Shown piece after piece: positions 50,059-61,000 of a stretch of 64,000 nt of DNA. Position 1 is the stretch's first letter; each line of letters starts with the position of its first letter. Source of the stretch: Maniola hyperantus (lineage: Eukaryota; Arthropoda; Insecta; Lepidoptera; Nymphalidae); contig NC_048552.1 in the NCBI RefSeq assembly GCF_902806685.2, positions 8,893,662 to 8,957,661 of the forward strand. The letters run 5' to 3'. The notes beneath the pieces are model-generated. The model was given only the letters and a program-made list of their open reading frames with translations. It was not told where the DNA came from and did not search any database. A program made the position numbers and the translations under genes.

Positions 50059-50894
50059 ATTACTAGCTGTATATTATAAAAAAGACATTACAATCGTGAA
50101 GATATTTTAGTCCATAACCTTTATTCCTGTTTTTAAAAGGTGAAGTGTCAATTTGGAGTGTTTGTAACATTGAGCGTTTTTCTATTCACAAAGAGGTATT
50201 TATAACTTTTCAAGGAAGAACTACGTAGTAGTATAATAATAATCATTTTAAGATTTGTCGTGCTTTATTTACGAAATTCTATGTTTTTTTTTCAATATTT
50301 TTGGTGACGCTTTTAATAATGGTATCGAAGTAAATTCTTAAAAACATTGAATTTCTTATATTTGATGTCCTGTGATAACACCACATATTAACTTACCTAA
50401 TTACTAGTTACTATAATATACTAACGCCGCTAAAAAACTTATTAGGTCATCCCGCCTGGCGCCGACTTCTTCTGTGCAGGGTTGCCATCTGTATAGTTTA
50501 ATAACTAGGACAAAAACACAAAAACCCGGATTTTCAAGCGTAAAATCCGGCCATATTATTTGTCTATTCTTTTTTACCTCACCAGTCAAATAAAACAAAA
50601 TAGTAGGTACACATTGGTAAGAACGTCGTTTAAAAAATTAAACGAAATCTTCAAATATCACGGTATGGATAACGTACGAAAATTAGAAATCATATATAGA
50701 TTATCATAGAATAATAATAAATAATCATAGAAATATATAGACACTATGAAATTGCAAACCCTGCCCGAAATCTCCCCGGAAGTCCTCCAAACTAGGACAA
50801 TTCCCGGTAAACCCGAACGGATGGCAACCCTTCTCCTGTGGCGTCGTTAGTCTGCATGTAGTGTACTTCCAAGATATCTATATTTATATTTTCA

Positions 50895-51019
50895 AGCTAG
50901 CCTTTGGTTACGTCATAATAGCTATCTGCATGCCAAATTTCAGCCCGATCCGTCCAGTAGTTTGAGCTGTGCGTTGATAGATCAGTCAGTCAGTCACCTT
51001 ATCCTTTTATATATATAGA
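50895..51019 (-). repeat. Half of a Helitron-like element
   Basis: TACGTCATAATAGCTATCTG to CCTTTTATATATATAGA: only the element 5' half, reversed. Confidence 0.65.
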
Positions 51020-51181
51020 TAAGAAAATTCTTAGTGGCAAACCAAATTTCAGGACTTAATAGGTAATCTCTTCAATGAAAAGAGGTGAAGATATAAAAGA
51101 GGTCAAGTATGCCAACAACGCCCCCATGGATACTACGAGTATGTTGCTCAGCCTATAAAAACTGCTATACATACTTAATGC

Positions 51182-51313
51182 GATGGCATGCAGATAGCTA
51201 TTACGACGTAGGCATCCGCTAAGAAAGGATTTTTGAAAATTCAACTCCTAAGGGGGTGAAATAGGGTTTTGAAATTTGTAGTCCACGCGGACGAAGTCCC
51301 TAGCATAAGCTAG
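51182..51313 (+). repeat. Other half of a Helitron-like element, opposite orientation
   Basis: GATGGCATGCAGATAGCTAT to CCACGCGGACGAAGTCCCTA and AAGCTAG: only the 3' half, forward. It lies 160 bases from the reversed 5' half. Confidence 0.65.
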
Positions 51314-51853
51314 TTTAAAGATATAAAAGGAAAAGCTGAATACTGTCTAAATGATTTATCAACGCACAGCTCAGAACGCGGGCGAAGTCGCTGGGAGAAG
51401 CTATTATTGATATATAATATATCTAATATAATATATATATATATTGATATATAATATATCAATATAGGTACACAGAAATCAGATAGTGCTTTTTTATTCG
51501 GTCAAATAGAGTTACGGTATATTTACCTACTCGTCAGTAGGCTTTTACCAAAATGTATGTCTCATAAAGCTTACACCCGTAAGTATAAGTTGTTTCGCGA
51601 AGAATAAGTAGATACAAGTTGTTTTCAGGTAACTTTTTAGTAATCCGCTTTCGTGCAGGGAACACCGACCGCATTTGTATCTTTGGTACTTACTCTATAT
51701 TTTATATTATTTTTTCTTTTTGGTTATATATAATTTTATTCCGTAGTTAAAATAAGCTTGACATCAGACCTAATTTAGTAAGATTTAGATATTAATTCAA
51801 CTAGTTGACCCGCCCCGGCTTCGCATGGGGGACCTACAGTCCTACATACTATA

Positions 51854-52034
51854 TCACTATCCATATTAAAAATGTGGCAGTATGTTTGTTTGATGATTTG
51901 TTGGTTTGTCCTTCATTTACACTGCAACAGAGCAACGGATCGACGAGATAGTTTTTATCCTGGAAAATCAAAGAGTTCCCACGGGATTTCTTAAAACCTA
52001 AATCCACGCGAATGAAGTCACGGGCATGAGCTAG
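51854..52034 (+). mobile_element. Helitron-like element, GTTGGTTTGTCCTTCA family
   Basis: A before TCACTATCCATATTAAAAAT, ending ACGCGAATGAAGTCACGGGC, then CTAG and T. Confidence 0.65.
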
Positions 52035-52060
52035 TATACAAATATGAATCTCTACATAGT

Positions 52061-52286
52061 ATAAAATAAAGTCGCTTCTCGCTGTATGCATGTATGAACG
52101 CGTACATCTTTTAAACTACGCAACGGATTTTAATGCGGTTTTCACCAGTAGATAGAGTGATTCAAGAGGAAGGTTTATAGGTATAGTTTAATATTGGTTT
52201 GTGCTAATTTGATGAAATGTGACGATATTTGAACAAAATGTCGGAGTATCTACATTGTACCCATGCGAAGCCGGGGCAGGTCGCTA
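52061..52286 (+). repeat. Helitron-like element ending CGAAGCCGGGGCAGGTCGCTAGT
   Basis: GTCGCTTCTCGCTGTATGCA, TTTTAATGCGGTTTTCACCA, then GCGAAGCCGGGGCAGGTCGC and CTAG before T. The opposite-strand end at 51800-51830 (CTAGTTGACCCGCCCCGGCT) is a related fragment. Confidence 0.55.
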
Positions 52287-52413
52287 GTGTGTTATATTAG
52301 AATACTTTAAACCTTCTTCGTGAAATGTTCTGCATGATAATGAAACCCGTATTGAATAACACTAAGATCTTTGAAAACCATTTTTTTTGGACCGAAATCG
52401 AACCTGTTACTAT

Positions 52414-52689
52414 AAGCTGTGATAGCCTTGTGGTTAGGACAACCGCTTTCTAATCGGAGGTCGGCGGTTTGATTCCGAGCACCCACCTGTAACTTTCGTA
52501 GTTATGTGCGTTTTAAGTAAATAAATATATATATCGTGAGGAAACCTGCATGCCTGAGAGTTCTCTATAATGTTCTCAGAGGTGTGTGAAATCTATCAAT
52601 CCGTATATGGCCAGCCAAAACCCTCTTCATACTCTGAGAGGAGACCCGTGCTCTATAGTGAGCCGGTGATGGGTTGATCATGATGATTG
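52414..52689 (+). mobile_element. tRNA-headed SINE
   Basis: AGCTGTGATAGCCTTGTGGT (A box), GGCGGTTTGATTCCGAG (B box), body and GTTGATCATGATGATT. Confidence 0.82.
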
Positions 52690-52798
52690 TAAGGCCCTCC
52701 CGTGCGAAGTCGCAGTGAGTTAACACCATTATATAAACATCCTTATTCAATGTCTACTTTTTAAGGCGAAAAACGCTGGCGTTGTTATTCTAAGCGCT

Positions 52799-52973
52799 TA
52801 CAGTAGCCGGCAAGAAATATTGTATATCGACCTTTAAAATGAGATTTCAGCTTTGTAGAGCGTTGTGTCTATCACTTATACCTATGTGACGTTTTGTCGG
52901 TCTCAACGACAGAGACAACGCTCTACGAAAACTCTTTCTTAAGGTCGATATATAATATTTCCTGCCGGGTACC
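52799..52973. mobile_element. Palindromic MITE, TAGAGCGTTGTC family, copy 2
   Basis: Outer ends TACAGTAGCCGGCAAGAAAT and ATATTTCCTGCCGGGTA, inner GTAGAGCGTTGTGTC and GACAACGCTCTAC. Confidence 0.75.
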
Positions 52974-53289
52974 TACAGTACATCACAAATATACGACGCT
53001 TAGCTCTTTAGAGGCTAAATTTGTATCAAAATAAATAGCCCGTATTGATTTAATAAAGGCAAGGGTTTTTCTTCACAATTCACTATAGTCGGTATAAACA
53101 CAGTACTTCTAACGCCCACTATTAACACAATCTAGGTCAAAAACAATTGCAGCGTTTTCACTAACTTTGTTTCACTTCCAAACACTTTACTGAAATAACC
53201 GAAAAGTTATAAAATACACACTGCAAAAATAAAACGTTTGGCTTATGGAAAGGGACTGACATTACATTGGGAATTCAGACGTTTTCATG

Positions 53290-53478
53290 TACAGTACGCG
53301 GCTGAAAGTAATGTACATGGACCTTTAGGAAGAAATAGCAAATTTGTAGAGCGCTGTCCCTGTCGTCGAGACCGACAAAATGTCGTATAGGTACTGTCAC
53401 TCGACAGAGATAACGCTCTACAAAGCCGAAATGACATTCTAAAGGCCGATATAACATTAATTTCGGCCGCGTACTGTA
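53290..53478. mobile_element. Palindromic MITE, TAGAGCGTTGTC family, copy 3
   Basis: TACAGTACGCGGCTGAAAGT and AATTTCGGCCGCGTACTGTA outside, GTAGAGCGCTGTCCCTGTCG and GATAACGCTCTAC inside. Copy 1 shares these ends. Confidence 0.8.
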
Positions 53479-53511
53479 ATACAAGATTACATTATTTCTA
53501 AGTATTTACTA

Positions 53512-53720
53512 CTAGATCATGCCCGCGACCTAAATCTAAACGTGGATTTAGGTTTTAGAAATCCCGTGGGAACTCTTTGTTTTTTCGGGATAAAAAGTAG
53601 GCTATGTCCTTCCCCGGTATGCAAACTATTTCTGTACCAAATTTCGTGGTTGAACGGATGGGCCGTGAAAGGTTAGCAGACAGACAGACACTTTTGCATT
53701 TATAATATTAATATTAAGTA
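53512..53720 (-). mobile_element. Helitron-like element, GTCTGTCTG family
   Basis: CTAGATCATGCCCGCGACCT at the left, AGACAGACAGACACTTTTGC at the right; the hairpin is disrupted. Confidence 0.6.
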
Positions 53721-54989
53721 TAAACATGGAAGTGTGGATTTAGCGAAATGTTGCTACTACTTGTTGTTTGATGGTTCTACCACACCACAATGTCACAGTT
53801 CACGACAATTAGGAGACTTCTTAAAACGTAGAGGCTTCGACGTTTCTGGTAGGCGTCAAATGTTAGTTACATTTGACGCAGGTAGTTCTAAAGTAGCCCT
53901 ATTTTTCTTTGATTTTACGTCACCATAGCCTAATATTTGATATATCGTCGATTAAGGATCAAACCGAGAGTTCCTTTACTCTAGTTCACTCTGACAATGT
54001 TATAAATGGTGTGAAAATCGCATTGAAATCCATTTAGAAATTTACTTACTAAAGCGAATACAAGGACGAACGCGCATTGCGACTTTGTTTTATTTAATAC
54101 TTTAATTGGGTGTTTTTACCTTTTCAATTATTTCATAACTGACAAAGGTTTTTCTAAAACCTGTAATGACTCGTGAATGATCGAAATTTCATTGAGATCG
54201 AATATAACATTCAACTCGTACTAACTAATTTTATTAAAGAAACTGCCAAAATATAGTAGATATATTAAAGTTCGTTTGTCGTTAGCCTTAGGATACTCAT
54301 ACAGTGTACCAGGGAGGCATGAAGGCATTGAAGCGTGACAGTGTTCTAACATTATTGTTGACCCGGCACTATTACATAATGTTACTTACTTCTCGCGTAT
54401 CGATCCACCCGCATGGCTCCATGCCAGTAACAAACTCGTCTTCGCTCTCCCGTTCTAGAAGTTAGAATTGATCAAATCCGTTCCTTCGCAGCGGCTCCTA
54501 TACACTCACCACTTGATATAGTTTTTTGGGTCAGCGGTGCTGTTCGAGCGTTATAAATGTTCAATTTGCGTGAAAGGGTTGAGTTGGAAATTGGATTGTG
54601 GAAATTAGGAAGTAGGTACGTACTCCTATTAATGTTTTTCATTATATTTCATTTAACGAGATATCAAAGATACGAATCTAAGGAGGTGGCGTGACCTAGT
54701 TGCGACTTGCGGCATCGACACATCGCGCTATGTTAATCTAAATAATTAATAACAGGGTGGGTGAATGACTTACATAGCTAAAATTTTGTCTCGAATCTGT
54801 ACTTTCTCCGAGAAACCACAATAATGTATAACTACAGTATATTATAATAATATCAGAGTATAAGGAACATTATCATATCATAAGTATAAACAAAATCGAC
54901 TCAATAAAAATCAGCAAGTACAATCAAAGCTAATAAAGTCCTCGTTCTAAGAGCAAGTTTTAATAACAGTCGTTTTGTTTTGTTTGCAG
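53720..54989. other. Region upstream of the EndoA start exon
   Basis: Intergenic or first-intron sequence ending in the TTTGCAG acceptor. No exon, promoter motif or repeat could be supported. Confidence 0.35.
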
Positions 54990-55068
54990 ATTGACGATAT
55001 ATTAATAAGCTGACGACACAACCATGGCTTTCGCTGGGCTCAAGAAACAAATCAACAAGGCCAATCAG
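54990..55068 (+). CDS. EndoA: EndoA exon with start codon (residues 1-15)
   Basis: After acceptor TTTGCAG, 34 bases of 5' UTR lead to ATG at 55024; ends AATCAG|GTGAGA, phase 0. Encodes the amphipathic helix MAFAGLKKQINKANQ. Confidence 0.95.
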
Positions 55069-58000
55069 GTGAGATTAAAATAATTTCATCTTAATTTCGA
55101 CGACCACCTTGGCGCAAAAGTATACTACGGGACAGTTCGAGATGGCAATCGGGTGTGAGGCGGGGGACGCCCCGCACACCCGCATGTCACCCGCGCTATC
55201 CCGCACCGGGTTAGCGTGGGGGGTGTTCTGGGCGTCCCCATCCCGACTGCCATCTCGACCTGTTGCGTACTATAAGGCAAAGGTGTGCAATGTGTGATTG
55301 AAGGTACCTGGGTTCGTGTCCCGGCTAAGAATAATCCACAGATTATTAGAGGATACTACGTATAAACGAATAATCTATTTTATTTTCTTTCTTACGTTAG
55401 ATAACATAAAAAAAGACCGAAAACATACTTTGACGAGAGTTGAAGTGAGACGAGTTTGAATCATTTTTAATTTTTAATAAATAAAATAAAAATTTTAATA
55501 AATTTATTCTGAAAAAGTTTGATGTTTACTAAAAAAAGTATAATTAACTTACGATCACACACATCCTTTTATATATATTATATAAATGTATGTTTATATA
55601 GTTTTTAATAAGAATTAGTATGAAAATTATGTAATTCATATTGTGTATACTATGTAATGTAACTATAATCAAAGTTTACAAATAGGTCTTTATTGAAGAT
55701 ATTTATATGTATCTAAAATGTTAAGCTATGTTAGTCGACCTTTTCGACACTGGTTGCGTTGTAGGGGCCTACCTTGTACTCGTATTAAGGAAGTTCCATT
55801 CTTCAAGGCAAATTTTTGGCCGCGCGCTCAGCAAAAAACGTAACTTTGTAACCTGCCTGACCGGACCGTACTCCATAATGTTCTCAAAGGTGCTTGAAGT
55901 CTGCCAATCCGCACTTTGCTATCGTGGTGGACTAACTATATGCCCTTAGGAAACTCGTTCTCAGTAGTGGGTCGGCGAAGGGTTATTGATGATACTATAC
56001 AGATAACGAAGATGAACCACCTTATAAACTTAACGCCGCCCATGCACATCTGTCTGTAGCACCAGAAGAAACGGCAATGCGTTGCCGGCTTATGAAGTTA
56101 GGTATGAGGAGTATTGCTTGAATATTGCTTATAGTTTTGAGTGCACATAACAGGTTGAAGTTTGTTCCACAATTTACAAGTAAGAAAAGATCTGGAATAA
56201 CTGGAGTTGGAAGAATATCATCCATGTAGTTGAGATAAAATTTATTGCTGCGACGTAAGATGTGATAAATAAAGAAGGGGATGTCAGTTCAAACAACTCC
56301 TCAGAAAACTATTCATTGTAGACTTGTAGAGCCGATAGAACATAATAGACCCTTCCACAATACTTGCGGCTGCGATATCGATAATCGTACCTCAATGCCA
56401 CTAATACTACAATCACACTCCTATTATTTTATAATTCCCACGATGCGTTGTGCGTTGTCGTAGAATTTTACGATGCGACATCGCACCGCAAGTATAGTGA
56501 AAGGGACCATAAAAAGAGAAATTACGTTTTTTTCGGTGCCATGTGATTGTCCTCTCAACAGAGCTATCGAATGAACAAGTAAATTTTGAATTAACTCCTA
56601 TTGATTTTCTTAGCAGTGAATTAGAAGTCTATTCTTGGAAAGTTTAGCTTGGTGTTCTCGCTAATACAAACTGAACTTGAGCTTAGTAAGCAAAGTTACG
56701 ATTTAATTAATCCATATCTAAAATCATATTTCATTAGAGCGTTGTTAATAGGTCTTCATGTAGATTTTGTTTAGAAAGGCAATAGGTAGGTACCTAAAAC
56801 AATATTGTTGGCAGATAATACATATTCTATTATGGTAATATAAACCCGTTTATTTTCATCACTAAAATCACAATAAAAAATTATTTTTATCTTTCTCTTT
56901 ATGTTTTTTCTACATCTAACTAAAATGAAAATTAATTATTATTCTTCGTATAGATTTTATTTAAAAAGGCAATATAGATATCTTAAACGATATGGTAGGC
57001 CGATAATAATATGGGTAGGGTAGGCTCGTATTTATTTTTACCAATAAAATATAAAAGATGAAAGTAGTTCTTCCTTATTTTATTTTACTAAGAAAAATAT
57101 ATTTCCTAGGCATGTTATTTTAATCATTTTCCCAGATATTTCTGATGTAGTCAATACCACAATAAAATGCCCTATTAATTGTGTGTGTGTGTTGTGTTAA
57201 ATTAACAATTGTCCCGGGAAATAGGTAGGCAGTTTTACGCCGGAGCAACAACATATTGCGACCACGCGGTATGCTACACATGGAACATTAATTTTGCATT
57301 CTTAATCAGCATGCGGCAGTCTTTTTTATGTCGCAACAACATCGTGCTCTACAATTGGAATATTACGGCACGACAGTGTGGTACATTCGCGGCCCTGTGG
57401 CATGCTATAATGTCGCACTATGTTGCTCTGGCGCAAATGAAGCTTGATGGATTAGACTCTCGCTTCCCCCTCGTGGCTTGGAAAGTTAGTTATGTGATGT
57501 CTTTATTATCTCTAATCACCATCGACGTTATCGATTTATCGACTAAAACAATTACTTTATTATTACTATATGCTCAAGGGGTTCGATCCCGACCTTTAAC
57601 TTTCCCAAGATAAGTGCGTTTTAAGTAATCAAATATCACTTGCTTTAACGGTGAAGGAAATCATCGTGCGGAAACCGGCATGCCTGAGAGTTTTCCATAC
57701 ATAATGTGGAGTCTGCCAGTCCGCACTTGGCCAGCGTGGTAGACTATTGCCAAATCTTCTCACTCTGAAAGGAGACCCGTGCTTTGTAGTGAGCTGGCAA
57801 TGGGTTGATCATGATGATGTGCTCAAGGGATAAATACTTAATAATAAAAGCCAATTGCGTTTCTTTAAGAAAATGATACCACAAATCTCAGAACATTTCT
57901 TTTTTAAAATCCTTCAAAATTCTTTTTCTGAAATCGACCCCAGGATTACTTATACCAAACTCTATGTAATAGTTTCAGTTTTTAACTCACTAATCGTCTC

Positions 58001-61000
58001 CAAAATCTTGTCTTGCATCTTGCGACAAAGTACTAAGGAAATGATGAAAAGATGGATTGTAGACATTACTTGGTGGTTCAGTAAACTTTAACGTCGGGCG
58101 TACGTCTGGGCGAAAAGGGTCGTGATTGATGGCTCAATGATGAGGCGCCCGCCTGGAGTAGGACTTATATTAGCTCGGTGTCATGGGCGGCATAGGAGAC
58201 ATAGAACTTATATTGTATAGACTAGATGATGCCCTCGAATTCGCGTGGATATATAGTATGCATCTCGACCTGTGACTATGGTTTGTGTAAAAGGCCCGTG
58301 GGAGTTTTTATTTTCGAGGATAAAAATAACTTATATCATCTGCAGGGATGCAAGCATCATATTAGTACTTTGTATTTGTAAATGATGTCTGCAACTTCGT
58401 CCACGTGGATAAGGTTTCTAAAAATCCCATGGGAACCAGTCATTTTAGTTTAGTTTAGATATAGAACCTTCTTGATGTTTATGGACGACATATCTTAATA
58501 TTATCTAATCTAATTCTAGTTAGTGTAAGTGGCACTGCCGTTCTAATAAGATATAAAATAAATAAAATAAATAAAATAAATAATGAACCGAATACATCGA
58601 TGACCGAGATCAATAAAGGAGACTTAAATATAATAATATAATAGCGATTTTTTTAAAATCTCCAATACCGGCATTTACCGCCGTTGTTTTGCAATTTAGT
58701 GTTAAACACAATTTCCATTTAAACTAGAAATATTCCGGCCGTGAATTCAAATTTTACATAATTTCCGGAGGTTGCACGTGATCAATAAAACAACGTCATT
58801 GTTCCCGAATTGACAGTGGGTAGTCGCAGCCTACAGGGTTGCCAAGTACCACCCTGATAACTCCAAAGCACATAAATATTCTTGACTAGATGATGTCTGT
58901 GAATTCGTCCGCCTGGATTTAGGTTTTTAAAATCACGTGGGAACTCTTTAATTTTCCGGGATAAAAAGTAGCCTATATCTGCCCCAAATTTCATCAAAAT
59001 CGATTAAACTGTTGGGCCCTAAAAAGCTAGCAGACAGACACACTTTCGCATTTATAATATTATTAGTATGGACTTATAGCCAGTTACGAAAAGACGAGGT
59101 ATTAATCTTATTTCGTAACTGGTTACGAAAAATAGTTACTGATGTGCATGGACAGATTGTCTATGTACGTGCCTACCTATTATACGCTATACCTATACTT
59201 AATTTTCATCGAGAAATCTTTTATTAGTGTTAAATGTCTGTCTAGACGTTTTATTTTGAACCAAATCTGGAATAAGTAGAGCCTTGTTATCGTTATAGGC
59301 ATACGTACGAACACGCTAGATCAATTCCGACTTCCAAGTACTATAGCAGCGCGCAGATAGGGTGCGGGTTAGTCGTACTTACACCCAGTTTCCTATGGTA
59401 CTTGGAAGGTTGCGATTGTTCGTGGGAGTTCGCGTTCGCACGAAAAAACTTCGTACGAAAATGCATTCAAAGCACGGTTAGCCTACGTTACGCTACGGTT
59501 AATGTTAATCGAGAGAGAAACCAGTATGAGTTATAAAAAAACTGTTTCAAAATTGGTAACCCTGCAATATTCGTAGGGGGTTGAAAGGGGCTGGTGACCG
59601 TGACCCAGGTACCATCGTGTCCTATATTGGTGGCGGCGCCCTAATTATGACGGCCTTCGCAACAGAATCCTGTTACAATGTAGTGACAATGGAAACGAAG
59701 TATTAAACCGCCCGAAATAATCTGATTGTGAATGGCAATTAAGCGGGTATAAGCTTTAGTTATTATGTAAGCAATATCCAATTTATGGGGATTTTCAAGC
59801 AAGATAATAACGTGTTATATTATTAGTTATACGTACTAATGGGTATAATTCCTAAAGATGTCGGGTTCACACAACAGTAGGTATCCATTTTAGACATTTA
59901 CCTAACTGTAGGTATAGCAGTAGTATCTAATGAAACTGACTATTGATGGATTATCGACTACTAATCGTTTGTAAATTAATGGCTTATCTGTTGCTTACTA
60001 AGGTCTACGGCTGAAATCTATAGATTTTACTTTGACTTTGCTCAGACTTTAAATTAAAACGAGTCAGATTCAGTGACATTAATTTATCTCGTTTACCTAT
60101 CTGTGACCTAAGTCTGAGTAAAATAGAAGTAGGTATACTTACGCTCCATAAATAAGGATAAGACGTCTAAGATAAGGGATTCAAAATCCTAATATAAAAC
60201 ACAAAAATGTTTCTACCTATGTCCATTATAGACTTGGAAACCATCCAACCGATGTGCCCCAAACCGGTTTCATTTGAAAGGCAATAATGCGGAGATAGTT
60301 TTAGCCACTAAAATAATGCATTCGGCGCATTCTTTTTTTAGCCTAGTAGCACACGCCGGGTATCTGCTAGTAGAAAATAGTTTGAGATATCTAAGAACTT
60401 CGCAAGATTCGAATTGAACATTTGTAAAACATCATGAGTAAAATATGCATGTATTTCAACAAACACTCATTTAATATTAACGCACTGCAGTGCGATAAAA
60501 GATTTCATATTTTTGTGCCATTCTCACCAATACATATAACGAACAGTAGAAATTCTGAATTCCAATATTGAAATGGCAATACTAATTGGAGCCATTCAAC
60601 CGCAGAGCGGTAGCGGGTTTAGTAGCGGGTAGCGGCGCAGTTTTAATCTCCTCTAGGTGCAACTTCACTCAACTCGGTCAAGGCTAGACCCCGACCTGAG
60701 CTGAGCTTTTGTGCTGAACTGAAAGATTCGATAATTCTCCTCTTTCGTGTGTAATATTGCTTTCAAACGTTCTAAGTGCATAAAGAGACTTTACATTGCG
60801 TTTATGGAAATGTATCATTGAGTTGCGTATAATAAATAATATTATGTTGTGAGTTGTAACTACCAAACATAATATACCTATAGTACGCTACAGGTCGAGA
60901 TGGCAATCGGGGTATGAGGCGGGGGTACACCCCGCACGTCACCTGCGCTATCCAGAACTAGGTTAACGCGGGGGCTGTGCGGGTGTGCGGGGCGTCCTCA

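Noticed and set aside
57209..57613. 134-codon plus-strand open frame in EndoA intron 1
   Set aside because: No recognisable domain, runs into a SINE, and lacks splice or start support.
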